Shown here: positions 15,425 to 24,068 of the stretch, piece after piece
Position numbering within the stretch: position 1 is the first letter of the stretch
Layout of the letters: every line of letters begins with the position of its first letter
Origin: Treponema sp.
Lineage (GTDB): Bacteria; Spirochaetota; Spirochaetia; Treponematales; Breznakiellaceae
Direction of reading: 5' to 3'
Length of the DNA: 32,317 nucleotides
NCBI GenBank assembly: GCA_031279555.1
Contig: JAITIK010000108.1
Location: 1 to 32,317 of the forward strand
Notes under the pieces: generated by a model
Database searches by the model: none
Told to the model about the DNA's origin: nothing
What the model saw: the letters and a program-made list of their open reading frames with translations, nothing else
Position numbers and translations under genes: made by a program

Positions 15425-15730
15425 ATGGATGCCAAACTATTTTGTGAAAATGTAAAAAAGGAAATAAAACAGCAAAATGCCACTCAGGGATGGATCGCAA
15501 AAGGAATTTATCCACGAGTTAATGACGCTATACGAATAACATCGTCCCTCAACACTTCTGTTGAATATCTCGCAAGCGGCGTGGTACAGCAAGAAGGCGC
15601 TGGCAAGAGCGCGGAAATAATAGGCAGGGACTTATCCGTGTATGAACATCTAAAGACAATAGAAAATACCGTCAAGGAGTTAAGCGAGCGTCCGGATCGC
15701 CCCAAATACAGGCGGACGCTTCTACCGTAG
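15425..15730 (+). CDS. XRE-like regulator with an apparently shortened helix-turn-helix (101 aa)
   Basis: ATG 15425 lies 7 bp after a TATACT box (15413-15418), so the mRNA may be leaderless; an in-frame ATG at 15410 falls inside that promoter. The N-terminus MDAKLFCENVKKEIKQQNAT and the later GIYPRVNDAIRITSSLNTSV match a spirochete HTH family I recall. In that family about 15 residues (the second and third helices) lie between NATQ and GWI-KGIYPRV. Here they are missing, and NATQ joins GWIAKGIYPRV directly in frame. The C-terminal tail is charged. DNA binding through the usual helices is therefore doubtful. It ends one base before the convergent comF gene. Confidence 0.65.
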   Translation: MDAKLFCENVKKEIKQQNATQGWIAKGIYPRVNDAIRITSSLNTSVEYLASGVVQQEGAGKSAEIIGRDLSVYEHLKTIENTVKELSERPDRPKYRRTLLP

Positions 15731-15731
15731 T

Positions 15732-16502
15732 TTAGGCGTGAAAAAGGCATAGCCCATACACCTTTTTCGCCCCCGCTTGCTTTAACGCGCCGGCGCAGGC
15801 GTTCATGGTCGCGCCGGTTGTATGCACATCATCAAACAGTATAATTTCACTGGGCGGAGTCCGAAAACACTGTATACGGTGGAGGAGGTTGACCGCCCTT
15901 TCTTTGTATCCCAGCGTTTTCTGGGTCTGGGAGGGAAGTCGTTTAAGGCAACGGCACACAGGAGTCGCGCCGTTTTTCTTTTCAATCAGGCGGGCGAGAT
16001 GTTCCATCTGATCCCAACCTTCGCGCTTTATCTTTCCATGCCGGGCAGGAACGGGCGTCAGCGCTGGATCTGTAAAATCTTCAAGAAAAAAACGCAAGGC
16101 CTCCAGCAGTTTTTCCGCTAAAAAGTTGCCGACAGCCTTATTTTTCTCAAATTTATAAGCCGATAAGAGCGTCCGGCAGGTTCCGGTATAGGGAAAAATG
16201 AGGAGCAACCGGTCAAAGTTACGTCGCCGCGCCTCCTCCGGCATTTCCGTATGCGAGTCGCGGGACGGCTCTCTGCACTGCATACAAAGACCGTTTTCAG
16301 AAACAAGCGGTTTCCCGCATATCAAACAACGGTTTTCCAGTTCGACGGGAAATGTTCTTCTGCAATCGGCGCACAGCCCGTACCAAGCGTCCTCTCCGGT
16401 GATGAGCGTCTTTTTGCAGATCGCGCAACCAGCCGGAAAAAGGCATTCCCGTGCAAGCGCCGCAACATGCGGCGCATTGCGTATTATATCCATGCGTTTC
16501 AT
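15732..16502 (-). CDS. comF: ComF family phosphoribosyltransferase-like protein
   Basis: 256 residues, usual length. An N-terminal zinc-finger region has Cys pairs (CAICKK, CADC, CLICGK, CMQC). Then comes a type I phosphoribosyltransferase fold, with PVPARHGKIKREGWDQ as the flexible loop region and the PRPP-binding signature ILFDDVHTTGATMNAC. ComF supports DNA uptake in naturally competent bacteria, and GntX-type relatives occur widely in species with no known competence, so the role here is open. The start at 16502 has no strong ribosome site; an ATG three codons later is also possible. It lies 34 bp after rqcH in the same direction. Confidence 0.88.
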   Translation of the reverse strand: MKRMDIIRNAPHVAALARECLFPAGCAICKKTLITGEDAWYGLCADCRRTFPVELENRCLICGKPLVSENGLCMQCREPSRDSHTEMPEEARRRNFDRLLLIFPYTGTCRTLLSAYKFEKNKAVGNFLAEKLLEALRFFLEDFTDPALTPVPARHGKIKREGWDQMEHLARLIEKKNGATPVCRCLKRLPSQTQKTLGYKERAVNLLHRIQCFRTPPSEIILFDDVHTTGATMNACAGALKQAGAKKVYGLCLFHA

Positions 16503-16536
16503 ACACTATGTACGTGTTTAGGACGCGAGTCACTTC

Positions 16537-17994
16537 TTACAATTTCTCAATTCTGCATAATTCCAGTTCTTTCAGGCGTTTCTGGTCCACTTTTATATGG
16601 AGGTTTTTCTCTTGAGTTGGAATGACCAGCCCTTTCGGACCGTTTTTCGCGCGGCGCAAAAATTTTACGGGCGTGTAAAACAGATCCGCTTCTCCATTGT
16701 TGCGGCATTTGGAATAGAACACGGCGAGGTTGCCCGCGTCAAGGAGGACGTCAAGCGGATAGGATTTGCCCGCCCTTTGTCTGACAAACACATACGATCC
16801 GGTATAATCGCGTACATGGAGCCACAGATCATTGCCTTTAACATGGCGGCGCAACAGATCGTCGTTTTCAGCCGCGTCCCGCCCCACGATGATAAGCCAG
16901 TCATTGCGCCTGAAAGAAAGCCCTGGACGCTTTGCGTCTGTCTTTCTGGTCTGCGCCGAAACGGCGCCATCAACGCCGCCTGAACGATCCACGCCGACCC
17001 TGATTTTCTTTTGTAGTACGAGGGGATTGGTCTCAATTAATAGGGCTGCAAGGGTCGTTTCAAGCCGCTCAAGCTCTTTTTTTCCAGCGGCTATCTCTCC
17101 CCGCACTTCGGAAAGTCCGTTTTTCGCCTTGCGGTACTTTTCGTAATAGGCTTCCGCCTGCTGGCTGGGGCTTTGTTTTGGGTCAAGCTCTATTCTGATG
17201 GTCCCGCCAGTGTAAAAATTCAGCGCGTCAAGCCAAGAATCTCCCGTTTTAATGGAAGCCGCATTTGCAAGGATAATATCCGCGTATTCCTTGAATCGGT
17301 TTGAATTGGCGAAATCCGCTTCTTTCTCCGCGAGTTTCTCAAGAGAAGCAAGCAGGCGATTGATGCGGATTTCAAATATCCGCCGCGCCTGCTCACGAAG
17401 CGCCTCAAGGGACAACGCGCCGCCCTGTTCTGCGTAAAATGCGTCTATTTTCTCGTTAAAAGAACCGGAACCTTCCAGTTCGCGAATTGCGTAGACTTTC
17501 GGCGCGCGCTGTTTTCCCTCCCCATCAAGCGCCGCTTCGGGAGCATAGCGTCCGCCCGTCACTTCATTCCGCTTTGGCAGCCGCCTCATAGCGTCAAGCG
17601 CGACGCCCGCCTCATCGACGGCTATCACATTAGCCGCGTTTGACCACAGCCTGACATAGAGTTTTATCTGGCGGGAGATGCCGCAACGAATGGCAAGACG
17701 CACGATCCGGTTGTCTCCCAGTTGGACAGCCTCCTCTATCCATCCATTCACCACATGCGCATTAAGAAACTGCGCAAAACGCAAAGGTCTGTCGCTTTTC
17801 GGTATGGATTTGAATGTCTCATGCATCCTGCATGCGCCGGGTGTCAGAGCGATGAGTATATTTTTTACGCCCGTCCGTCCATGCGTCTTGAGGCACAGTA
17901 CATCAAAGGTCGTTTGTACAACCTTTTGAATTTGGGAGCCGGGCAAATCCAACTCCGAGAGAATAAGATCGATTTCTTTCCAGTTTAACGACAC
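16537..17994 (-). CDS. rqcH: RqcH/NEMF-type ribosome quality control factor (NFACT domains)
   Basis: 485 residues from GTG 17994, preceded by GGAGGGAAC; the frame extends upstream but that part is not protein-like. The N-terminal NFACT-N region begins MSLNWKEIDLILSELDLPGS. A coiled-coil follows (about 310-370, rich in Glu, Lys and Ala). The C-terminal NFACT-R block has NDLWLHVRDYTGSYVFVR. Family members bind stalled 50S subunits with tRNA-Ala and add alanine tails that mark nascent chains for degradation. At the position of the conserved DR pair this protein reads GDNRIVRL, so Asp may be replaced by Asn. It is somewhat shorter than Firmicutes RqcH (about 570), mostly in the middle. Confidence 0.85.
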   Translation of the reverse strand: MSLNWKEIDLILSELDLPGSQIQKVVQTTFDVLCLKTHGRTGVKNILIALTPGACRMHETFKSIPKSDRPLRFAQFLNAHVVNGWIEEAVQLGDNRIVRLAIRCGISRQIKLYVRLWSNAANVIAVDEAGVALDAMRRLPKRNEVTGGRYAPEAALDGEGKQRAPKVYAIRELEGSGSFNEKIDAFYAEQGGALSLEALREQARRIFEIRINRLLASLEKLAEKEADFANSNRFKEYADIILANAASIKTGDSWLDALNFYTGGTIRIELDPKQSPSQQAEAYYEKYRKAKNGLSEVRGEIAAGKKELERLETTLAALLIETNPLVLQKKIRVGVDRSGGVDGAVSAQTRKTDAKRPGLSFRRNDWLIIVGRDAAENDDLLRRHVKGNDLWLHVRDYTGSYVFVRQRAGKSYPLDVLLDAGNLAVFYSKCRNNGEADLFYTPVKFLRRAKNGPKGLVIPTQEKNLHIKVDQKRLKELELCRIEKL

Positions 17995-18104
17995 GTTCCC
18001 TCCAGTTTCGCTTAAAAACAATAATAGCATAAACGGCGACGCAAGAAAAGCGCGTGAAGCGGCGGGCGGCAATTCATAACAGTAAAAAATGTACAATCTT
18101 TTCC

Positions 18105-18132
18105 TTGACAAAGCAAAATAATATACTATAAT
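18105..18132 (+). promoter_or_regulatory. Promoter of the acyltransferase gene
   Basis: TTGACA (18105-18110) and TATAAT (18127-18132) with 16-bp spacing, 20 bp before ATG 18153. Confidence 0.75.
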
Positions 18133-18152
18133 GAAAAGAAAAGGTAGGCGTT

Positions 18153-19040
18153 ATGGACGGATTATCATTAAAAGAATGTTACGGACATCTTTTCGGACAA
18201 CTCTCCGAACTTTCTCATGCTCCGGCTAAAATCAATGAATTCAATGTGTATCAAGAAGGAAATCCAAACATCCGCAAAATGATGGATGCAATGCTTAAAG
18301 AAAATTTGTTGCCAGGCTCCCGCCTTGAGGGGCGGGAATATTTCGCGGACTTCTTTGAACAGGTCAAGGCGGGAAAACGCGGCTTGCTCCTTTCGGAACA
18401 TTACAGCAATCTGGACTTGCCGGTTATTTCTTATCTTTTGGAGCATGATGAAAGTGATTTCGGCAAGGAAATCGCACGGAGGATGGTCGCTATTTCCGGC
18501 AAAAAACTGAACGAAGACAATCCCTTGGTACGGGCTTATACCGAAGCTTTTACCCGCATTGTGATTTATCCCAGCCGGAGTCTTGCAAAAGTGACAGATC
18601 CGGAGGAAAGCAACCGGGGCAAGAAAATCAATATGGCGGCCATGCGCGCCATGGATAGAGCGCGGCTGAACAAGCAGATAATAGCCGTGTTTCCCAGCGG
18701 CACCCGTTACAGACCCGGCAAACCGGAAACAAAGCGCGGGGTTCGTGAGATAGATTCTTATCTGCGGATATTTGACATTATGATCCTCGTATCAATCAAT
18801 GGTTCGTGCTTGCGCCTTTCCCCCGGCAGCCCGGAAGACATGCTCGCAGATCAAGTTTTCCATGACAAAGTTATCGTCGCCTCAAGTCCCGTGATGGAGT
18901 GCAAGCCCTTCCGCAAGGCGATCATTAACAGCATCGACACGGCGAGCGGCATTGACCCTAAACAGGCGACCGCCGACCGTATTATGGAATTGCTTGAGGA
19001 ACAACATATAACATACGAGGCTGTGAAGGCGGCGGAATGA
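18153..19040 (+). CDS. Glycerol-3-phosphate or lysophosphatidate acyltransferase (PlsC-like)
   Basis: 295 residues. ATG 18153 follows AAGGTAGG. Acyltransferase motif I is HYSNLD (His83, Asp88), the HX4D catalytic pair. Motif III appears as FPSGTRYRPG (180-189), a variant of the usual FPEGTR. No membrane segment is obvious, so it may act on the membrane surface. Longer than typical PlsC (about 240), with an N-terminal region of about 75 residues ahead of motif I, which brings it nearer the soluble glycerol-3-phosphate acyltransferase type. It makes a phospholipid precursor in either case. It converges with pgsA, also a phospholipid gene. Confidence 0.8.
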   Translation: MDGLSLKECYGHLFGQLSELSHAPAKINEFNVYQEGNPNIRKMMDAMLKENLLPGSRLEGREYFADFFEQVKAGKRGLLLSEHYSNLDLPVISYLLEHDESDFGKEIARRMVAISGKKLNEDNPLVRAYTEAFTRIVIYPSRSLAKVTDPEESNRGKKINMAAMRAMDRARLNKQIIAVFPSGTRYRPGKPETKRGVREIDSYLRIFDIMILVSINGSCLRLSPGSPEDMLADQVFHDKVIVASSPVMECKPFRKAIINSIDTASGIDPKQATADRIMELLEEQHITYEAVKAAE

Positions 19041-19048
19041 ACTGCTAT

Positions 19049-19071
19049 CCCACCCTTTACCTTTAGGTGGG
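19049..19071. terminator. Hairpin between convergent acyltransferase and pgsA genes
   Basis: CCCACC (19049-19054) pairs with GGTGGG (19066-19071), with CTTTACCTTTA between. It could serve both genes. The sequence also resembles the stem tips of the palindromic elements at 23895 and 27378. Confidence 0.45.
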
Positions 19072-19105
19072 ACGGCGCGCCTTCCAATAACCGGCAAGGA
19101 TGGGG

Positions 19106-19729
19106 CTATTTGGCGCGGCTATTTTGCCGCTGGCTGGTGTCGCCGCTATCCTCTTTTTTTGCGAACACCACCTTCCTGAAGCTGAATAGATAATCCGCTA
19201 AAGAGATATATGCCAGTATCACACAAATAACGGAAAGAACGATGACAATGGTCTTTGTAAAAAGCGGCGGATCAAAACCAAATCGCGCGCAACTTTCCAG
19301 CAAAAGGGTATAAAAACAGGTGATGATATACGTGACGGTCTTTGTTTTTCCGCCCTTGCGCGCTCCGATGGCGACTCCCTGCTGGGCGGCCATCAGCCGT
19401 ACGAAGTTGATGACAAATTCACGATACACGATGAGCAACAGGGCGAAAGGCGGCATATAACCGCTAAAAGCGAGACAGAAAAAAACTGTTACATTGAGTA
19501 TCACATCACAGAACGGGTCGAACAGTTTGCCGAAATCACTCACTTCATTGCGCTTTCGCGCAAAGTACCCGTCAAAGTAATCGGTGAGTTCCGCAAAGGC
19601 AAGCAAAGGGATCATGACAAACACCGATATTTCACCGAAACGCCCCGTCCAAACAGGAATAAAATATACCAAAAAGAAGACCGGCGCAAGAAAACCTCGC
19701 AACCATGTAAATTTATCCGCTAGTTTCAT
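19106..19729 (-). CDS. pgsA: CDP-diacylglycerol--glycerol-3-phosphate 3-phosphatidyltransferase
   Basis: 207 residues, four to five membrane segments. The CDP-alcohol phosphotransferase signature is complete: Asp50-x2-Asp53-Gly54-x2-Ala57-Arg58-x8-Gly67-x3-Asp71-x3-Asp75 (DYFDGYFARKRNEVSDFG and following). The enzyme joins CDP-diacylglycerol and glycerol-3-phosphate in the first committed step to phosphatidylglycerol. Assignment to pgsA rather than another CDP-alcohol enzyme rests on length, hydrophobic layout and the glycerol context. The C-terminal 18 residues are charged and cytoplasmic. It lies 22 bp after dhaM in the same direction, so it may be the last gene of the glycerol block. Confidence 0.82.
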   Translation of the reverse strand: MKLADKFTWLRGFLAPVFFLVYFIPVWTGRFGEISVFVMIPLLAFAELTDYFDGYFARKRNEVSDFGKLFDPFCDVILNVTVFFCLAFSGYMPPFALLLIVYREFVINFVRLMAAQQGVAIGARKGGKTKTVTYIITCFYTLLLESCARFGFDPPLFTKTIVIVLSVICVILAYISLADYLFSFRKVVFAKKEDSGDTSQRQNSRAK

Positions 19730-19751
19730 ACAGAAAGTATACTCTTATCCA

Positions 19752-22226
19752 TCAAAATTGTGAAGCGCCGCCCTCGCCCAAAATTTCCATCACTTCATCA
19801 AGCGTAGCGCAGGTTAGGCAATGGCGGACTTTTTCTTCGGCTTCTTTTCGTGAGATGCTGGTGATAGCCCGCTTGACGCCGCCTATGGCGCTTGGGCTCA
19901 TGCTCAGTTCGGTTATACCCATGCCGACAAGCGTTTGACTAAGCAGGGGATCTCCCGCCATCTCGCCGCAGACGCTGATGGGAATGCCGGCCTTGAGCGC
20001 GGCGTCGGCGGTCATCTTGATCGCCCGCAAAACCGCGGCTTGATGCGCGTTCGCAAGTTCCGATAGAGCGTTGTTCCCTCGCTCGGCGGCCATGATGTAC
20101 TGGGATAGATCGTTTGAGCCAATACTGAAAAAATCAGACGCCGCCGCAAGTTTATCCGCCATGACCGCTGCCGCAGGGGTCTCCACCATTATCCCAAGCG
20201 AGACGGGCCATATATGCGCAATGCCCCTCCGCTCAAGATCAGCATGGGCGTTTGCAAGCGTTTCTTTGCAGAAGAGGATTTCTTCCACCGTACTTATCAT
20301 AGGCGCCATTATCTTTATTTTAAACCCCAGACCCGCCCGTAGTATGGCTCGCAGTTGTCCGGTGAAAAGCTCTCTTTCTCTTTGGCAAAGCCGTATCCCG
20401 CGTACGCCGAGGAAGGGATTCGCTTCCTTTTCCCGCTCAATCCACGCAAGAGGTTTGTCCCCGCCTATGTCAAGGGCACGGATGGCAACCGGATCATTAG
20501 GGAAAAACGCCAGTATTTCTTTGAGCATGACGGTTTGAGTCTCTTCATCTGGCGCGTTTGGACGGGAAAGAAAGAGAAATTCCGTACGTAACAGCCCAAT
20601 GCCCTCGGCGTTGGATGCGGCGGCCATTTTTGCGTCCCGCTTTTCGCCCACATTGGCGCGAACATATATTTTCACCCCGTCTGTTGTAACGGCGTTTTTC
20701 TTGCTGTCCTCAACATCCCTCTTCTTTTTCTCTTCCCAACTGGCGATCTTTTTTTTGAAGTCAGCCTGCGCCTGCGCGTCGGGGTCAACCGTAACCGAAC
20801 AATTCTTTCCATCAATGATGACAAGCGTTCCGGTTTCTACGCTTTCATCAAGGCGATAGCCCGATATGCCGGGAATGCCAAGCGTTTTAGCCAGAATCGC
20901 CGCATGGGATGTCGCGCCGCCTGTTTCGCTCAAAATGCCGCGAATCCTGTTTTCAAAGCGGACAATCATGGAAGGTTGCGCTTCCGCGGCGGCAAGGATG
21001 ATGTCGCCGGAATCTTCAGGATCCAGTTCGCCCTGTCCGGTGAGAACGGCAAGTACGCGGGAAGCCACATCATTGATATCAGCCGCTCTTTGCGGAAGGT
21101 AGTCTCCAGGCAGTTTGCGGTATTCTAGCGCCAGTTTGTTCATCTTTTGCTGATAAAGAGACGCGGCATCTAGTCTTTCCGTATATATAGCTTTTTTTAC
21201 CTCATCAATGATGTCCTCGTCCATCAAAATAAGTTTTTGCGCATTGAAGATGCCCGCTTCATCACTGTGTCCGTCTTGAACAAGGCTCGCCTCACGCGCC
21301 TCAAGTTCCGTTTTTATTTGCGCGACAGCGGAATCAAAGCGGCGGATTTCCGCCTCGACATCGCTTATCGCCGTTTTTGGACAAGACGCAACCGCGCCTT
21401 CGCGGTACAGGCGCCCCATCGCAATTCCCGGCGCGAGAGACAATGGTTTGGTTCGGACGTTCGCCTCAGTTTTAAGAGCGGCGGGCGGCTCGCCGAAGTT
21501 GTCTTCAGCAAGTTTTCGAACAGCGCCCAGCGCCTGTTCCGCGTCATCTCCGGATATCCGCACTTCAACCTCGTCTCCAAGCAGTATGCCGAGCAGGGCA
21601 AGTTTGTTGACGCTTCGCGCCGATTCCGGACCCTTGTTCCGGCTGACATTCTTCACCCTTATAATTGAGTTAAACGAAGATGCTACGCCGACAAACAGTG
21701 AAGCGGGGCGGGCGTGAAGTCCGTTTTTGAGGCGGGCGACAAACGCATACGATAGATAAGCGCCTTCATCTCCAGCGGCGGATTCCCCCGGCTCCGCCGC
21801 GACGTCACCCAAGTCGACCTGCTTCGGCATCAAGGCTGCGAGGGCTTCCTGCCTGACAATTTCAAGGCTGGCGCCAATGGAAATCTGCGTTGCGGCGGAG
21901 ACGGCGCCCTCAACAAGGGGAGCGGAGCAAAGGCGTATACGTCCCGCTTTTTCACTTTCAAGGAATTCAATGGCTGTCTTGGCGCTTAATAACGCGCTTC
22001 CCATATCCATGAGTACAAGAACGCCGTCATCTGAATACACCGATTCTATGGACTCCATAATGTCCATCGCGTCGCTGCCGAGTTCGGCGCCGAGTTCAGC
22101 GCGACCCTCCCCTACCCCACCGGCGGCGGCTATAGGAAGCGCAAGATTGGAAGAAACATGCCGGGCAAGATAAGCGGCAGCCTCAGACAAAGCCCGGCAA
22201 TGTGAAACAAGAACAAGTCCTACCAA
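19752..22226 (-). CDS. dhaM: DhaM: PEP-dependent phosphoryl donor for dihydroxyacetone kinase (EIIA-HPr-Enzyme I fusion)
   Basis: 824 residues in three parts. EIIA-Man-like domain (1-135): LVLVSHC with phospho-His9, and APLVEGAVSA, the DhaM hallmark. HPr domain (about 157-245): NGLHARPASLF with His171. Enzyme I (about 258-820): phospho-His441 in GGATSHAAILAKTLGIPG, then the PEP-binding half with LLRTEFLFLSR, MVETPAA, GSNDLSQY and CGEMAGDP. E. coli DhaM has a truncated Enzyme I part, whereas this one looks complete, so the chain from PEP to DhaL may need no separate general PTS proteins (inference). It starts 4 bp after dhaL in transcription order and follows dhaK and dhaL. Confidence 0.93.
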   Translation of the reverse strand: MVGLVLVSHCRALSEAAAYLARHVSSNLALPIAAAGGVGEGRAELGAELGSDAMDIMESIESVYSDDGVLVLMDMGSALLSAKTAIEFLESEKAGRIRLCSAPLVEGAVSAATQISIGASLEIVRQEALAALMPKQVDLGDVAAEPGESAAGDEGAYLSYAFVARLKNGLHARPASLFVGVASSFNSIIRVKNVSRNKGPESARSVNKLALLGILLGDEVEVRISGDDAEQALGAVRKLAEDNFGEPPAALKTEANVRTKPLSLAPGIAMGRLYREGAVASCPKTAISDVEAEIRRFDSAVAQIKTELEAREASLVQDGHSDEAGIFNAQKLILMDEDIIDEVKKAIYTERLDAASLYQQKMNKLALEYRKLPGDYLPQRAADINDVASRVLAVLTGQGELDPEDSGDIILAAAEAQPSMIVRFENRIRGILSETGGATSHAAILAKTLGIPGISGYRLDESVETGTLVIIDGKNCSVTVDPDAQAQADFKKKIASWEEKKKRDVEDSKKNAVTTDGVKIYVRANVGEKRDAKMAAASNAEGIGLLRTEFLFLSRPNAPDEETQTVMLKEILAFFPNDPVAIRALDIGGDKPLAWIEREKEANPFLGVRGIRLCQRERELFTGQLRAILRAGLGFKIKIMAPMISTVEEILFCKETLANAHADLERRGIAHIWPVSLGIMVETPAAAVMADKLAAASDFFSIGSNDLSQYIMAAERGNNALSELANAHQAAVLRAIKMTADAALKAGIPISVCGEMAGDPLLSQTLVGMGITELSMSPSAIGGVKRAITSISRKEAEEKVRHCLTCATLDEVMEILGEGGASQF

Positions 22227-22230
22227 AACA

Positions 22231-22854
22231 TCACCCTAATATCATGGCGGCGGCTTGCAACAGCAGGAAGGTGCTTGTCGCGCCTGGATCTTGATGACCT
22301 ATGCTGCGTTCTCCAAGATAGCTGGCGCGACCTTTTTTTGCTTGGAGCGGAATGGTCGCCTTCATTCCCTCTTCCGCCGCATCTGCGGCGGCTTTCAGGG
22401 CTTCTTTTATGTCATTCCCCTCTTTCTCTTTCAGCGCCGCCAAGGCGGGAAGCCATGCGTCAAACATCGTTTTATCGCCCTTCTGCGCTTTGCCGAGTTG
22501 CTCTATACCCTGCACCCCTTTTTCAAGGGCTGCTGTCCACACGCCAAGATCAATCTCCTGTTTGCCGGCAAAGATGACAGATGCGCGAAGAAAAAATGTG
22601 CCGTATAAAGGACCGGAAGCGCCGCCCACGGTTTTTATCAAAGACATTGAAGCGCTTTTGAAGGCGGCGCCAATGTTCGCAGGCGGCGCCGCTTCTATTG
22701 CGGATACAACGGCATTGAAACCCCGCGCCATATTGACCCCGTGATCCCCATCTCCAATATCAGAGTCGAGCTTGGAAAGGAAATCTTTCTGTTCGGTGTA
22801 TATGGCGTTGAGCTTTTTCAGCCAGTCAACAATCTGCCGCAACGTTATCATCAT
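22231..22854 (-). CDS. dhaL: Dihydroxyacetone kinase subunit DhaL (ADP-binding)
   Basis: 207 residues from ATG 22854, which overlaps the dhaK stop as ATGA; GGGGA lies just upstream. An in-frame start 14 codons earlier is deep inside dhaK and unlikely. The Mg-ADP site SDIGDGDHG carries Asp30, Asp35 and Asp37; GGASGPLYGTFF and GHQDPGATS near the C-terminus are further family blocks. DhaL holds ADP as a cofactor that is rephosphorylated by DhaM and passes the phosphate to dihydroxyacetone on DhaK. The tight overlap implies translational coupling and equal amounts of the two subunits. Confidence 0.94.
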   Translation of the reverse strand: MMITLRQIVDWLKKLNAIYTEQKDFLSKLDSDIGDGDHGVNMARGFNAVVSAIEAAPPANIGAAFKSASMSLIKTVGGASGPLYGTFFLRASVIFAGKQEIDLGVWTAALEKGVQGIEQLGKAQKGDKTMFDAWLPALAALKEKEGNDIKEALKAAADAAEEGMKATIPLQAKKGRASYLGERSIGHQDPGATSTFLLLQAAAMILG

Positions 22855-23852
22855 ATTCCCCAACGGAGACCGGGCGTCAAAACAGGGGCATCCCACAGCT
22901 TCACGATATCCGCATCGGCTTTCATAACCGTAATGCTGAAACCTTGCATCTCAAGGGAGGTGATATAACTGCCCACGAGGTTGCGGACAACTTTAACGCC
23001 CTTCTTTTTGGCGAGTTCAAACGCCGCATTGTAAAGCACATACAGTTCAATAAGCGGCGTACCGCCCATGCCATTGACAAACAGAATGATCTCTTCTCCC
23101 TGCTTCAGCGCCAAATCTTGAGCAACTGGCCCAAACAACATCGCCGCAAGCTCATCCGCGGCTTTAATCTTGATCCGCTCGCGACCCGGTTCCCCATGTA
23201 TGCCCACGCCAAACTCAATCTCGTCATCGCCAATCTCGAAAATCGGCTTGCCAACGGCAGGCAATGTACAGGAAGTCAGCGCAATGCCCATGCTGCGTCC
23301 ATTATCTTTACAATAATTGGCGTATTTTATCACGGTTTCAAGCGAATCGCCCCTTTCCGCAGATGCGCCGATGATTTTCTCGGCAAGAACCGTACTGCCG
23401 ACGCCCCGCCGTCCCGCCGTGTAAAGACTGTCTTCCACAGCGACATCGTCCGCAATGACAATAGCCTCCACTTTGATATTGTCCGCGGCGCAAATATCCG
23501 CAGCCATTTGGAAGTTCATAATATCGCCGGTATAGTTTTTCACAAGATGAATGACGCCCGCGCCTGCGTCAACCGCCTTTGTCGCGGCTTCCATTTGGTC
23601 AGGCGTGGGAGATGTGAACACTTCACCCGGGCAGGCCGCGTCAAGCATTCCAAGCCCCACAAAACCGCCATGCATGGGCTCATGCCCGCTGCCGCCTCCC
23701 GAAATGACAGCCACCTTGCCCTTCCGCGTTGGTTCCTTACGAGTGATGAAATTCGGCTCATAATGAACCTTGATGATATCTCCATGAGCGGCTTCCATGC
23801 CCTTTAGAGATTCGACAACCACTTTTGATGGATCATTGATTAGTTTTTTCAT
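22851..23852 (-). CDS. dhaK: Dihydroxyacetone kinase subunit DhaK (substrate-binding)
   Basis: 333 residues with AGGAGG directly upstream. It binds dihydroxyacetone through a His hemiaminal. The active-site His is His219 in [21 protein letters not shown] (His57) forms part of the pocket, and [11 protein letters not shown] and ADDVAVED are family blocks. With DhaL and DhaM it converts dihydroxyacetone and PEP to dihydroxyacetone phosphate and pyruvate in the cytoplasm. No DhaR-type regulator and no glycerol dehydrogenase lie nearby. A small palindromic element separates it from the upstream FAD gene, so it may have its own promoter. Confidence 0.95.
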   Translation of the reverse strand: MKKLINDPSKVVVESLKGMEAAHGDIIKVHYEPNFITRKEPTRKGKVAVISGGGSGHEPMHGGFVGLGMLDAACPGEVFTSPTPDQMEAATKAVDAGAGVIHLVKNYTGDIMNFQMAADICAADNIKVEAIVIADDVAVEDSLYTAGRRGVGSTVLAEKIIGASAERGDSLETVIKYANYCKDNGRSMGIALTSCTLPAVGKPIFEIGDDEIEFGVGIHGEPGRERIKIKAADELAAMLFGPVAQDLALKQGEEIILFVNGMGGTPLIELYVLYNAAFELAKKKGVKVVRNLVGSYITSLEMQGFSITVMKADADIVKLWDAPVLTPGLRWGI

Positions 23853-23894
23853 AAAAACCTCCTAATAAAAATGATGTGAACAAAGTTTGATTCG

Positions 23895-24062
23895 CGGTGG
23901 GGTCAATGCCCCGCCCTTTAGGACGGTTGAAATTGGCAACGCCAACAAAAGTGGCAATAGACCTCACAATTAAATACTTTCCTTACAGTCGAACCGAAGA
24001 TTCTCCGAACCTCGTAAATGATGCGATGCGTACAAGCCTCTCCGCCCTGAAGGGCGGAAAGG
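23895..24062. mobile_element. Palindrome-ended non-coding element, IS200/IS605-end-like (PATE-type candidate)
   Basis: Left end: GGTGGGG (23896-23902) with CCCCGCC (23909-23915), overlapping CCGCCCTTTAGGACGG, then TTGGC-AAC-GCCAA (23933-23945). Right end: TCCGCCCT-GA-AGGGCGGA (24041-24058). The inside has no convincing gene. Subterminal hairpins without a transposase fit a palindrome-associated element derived from IS200/IS605 ends, but no transposase copy is present to prove it. It sits directly after the stop of the glpB-like gene. Confidence 0.5.
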
Positions 24063-24068
24063 TTCATT

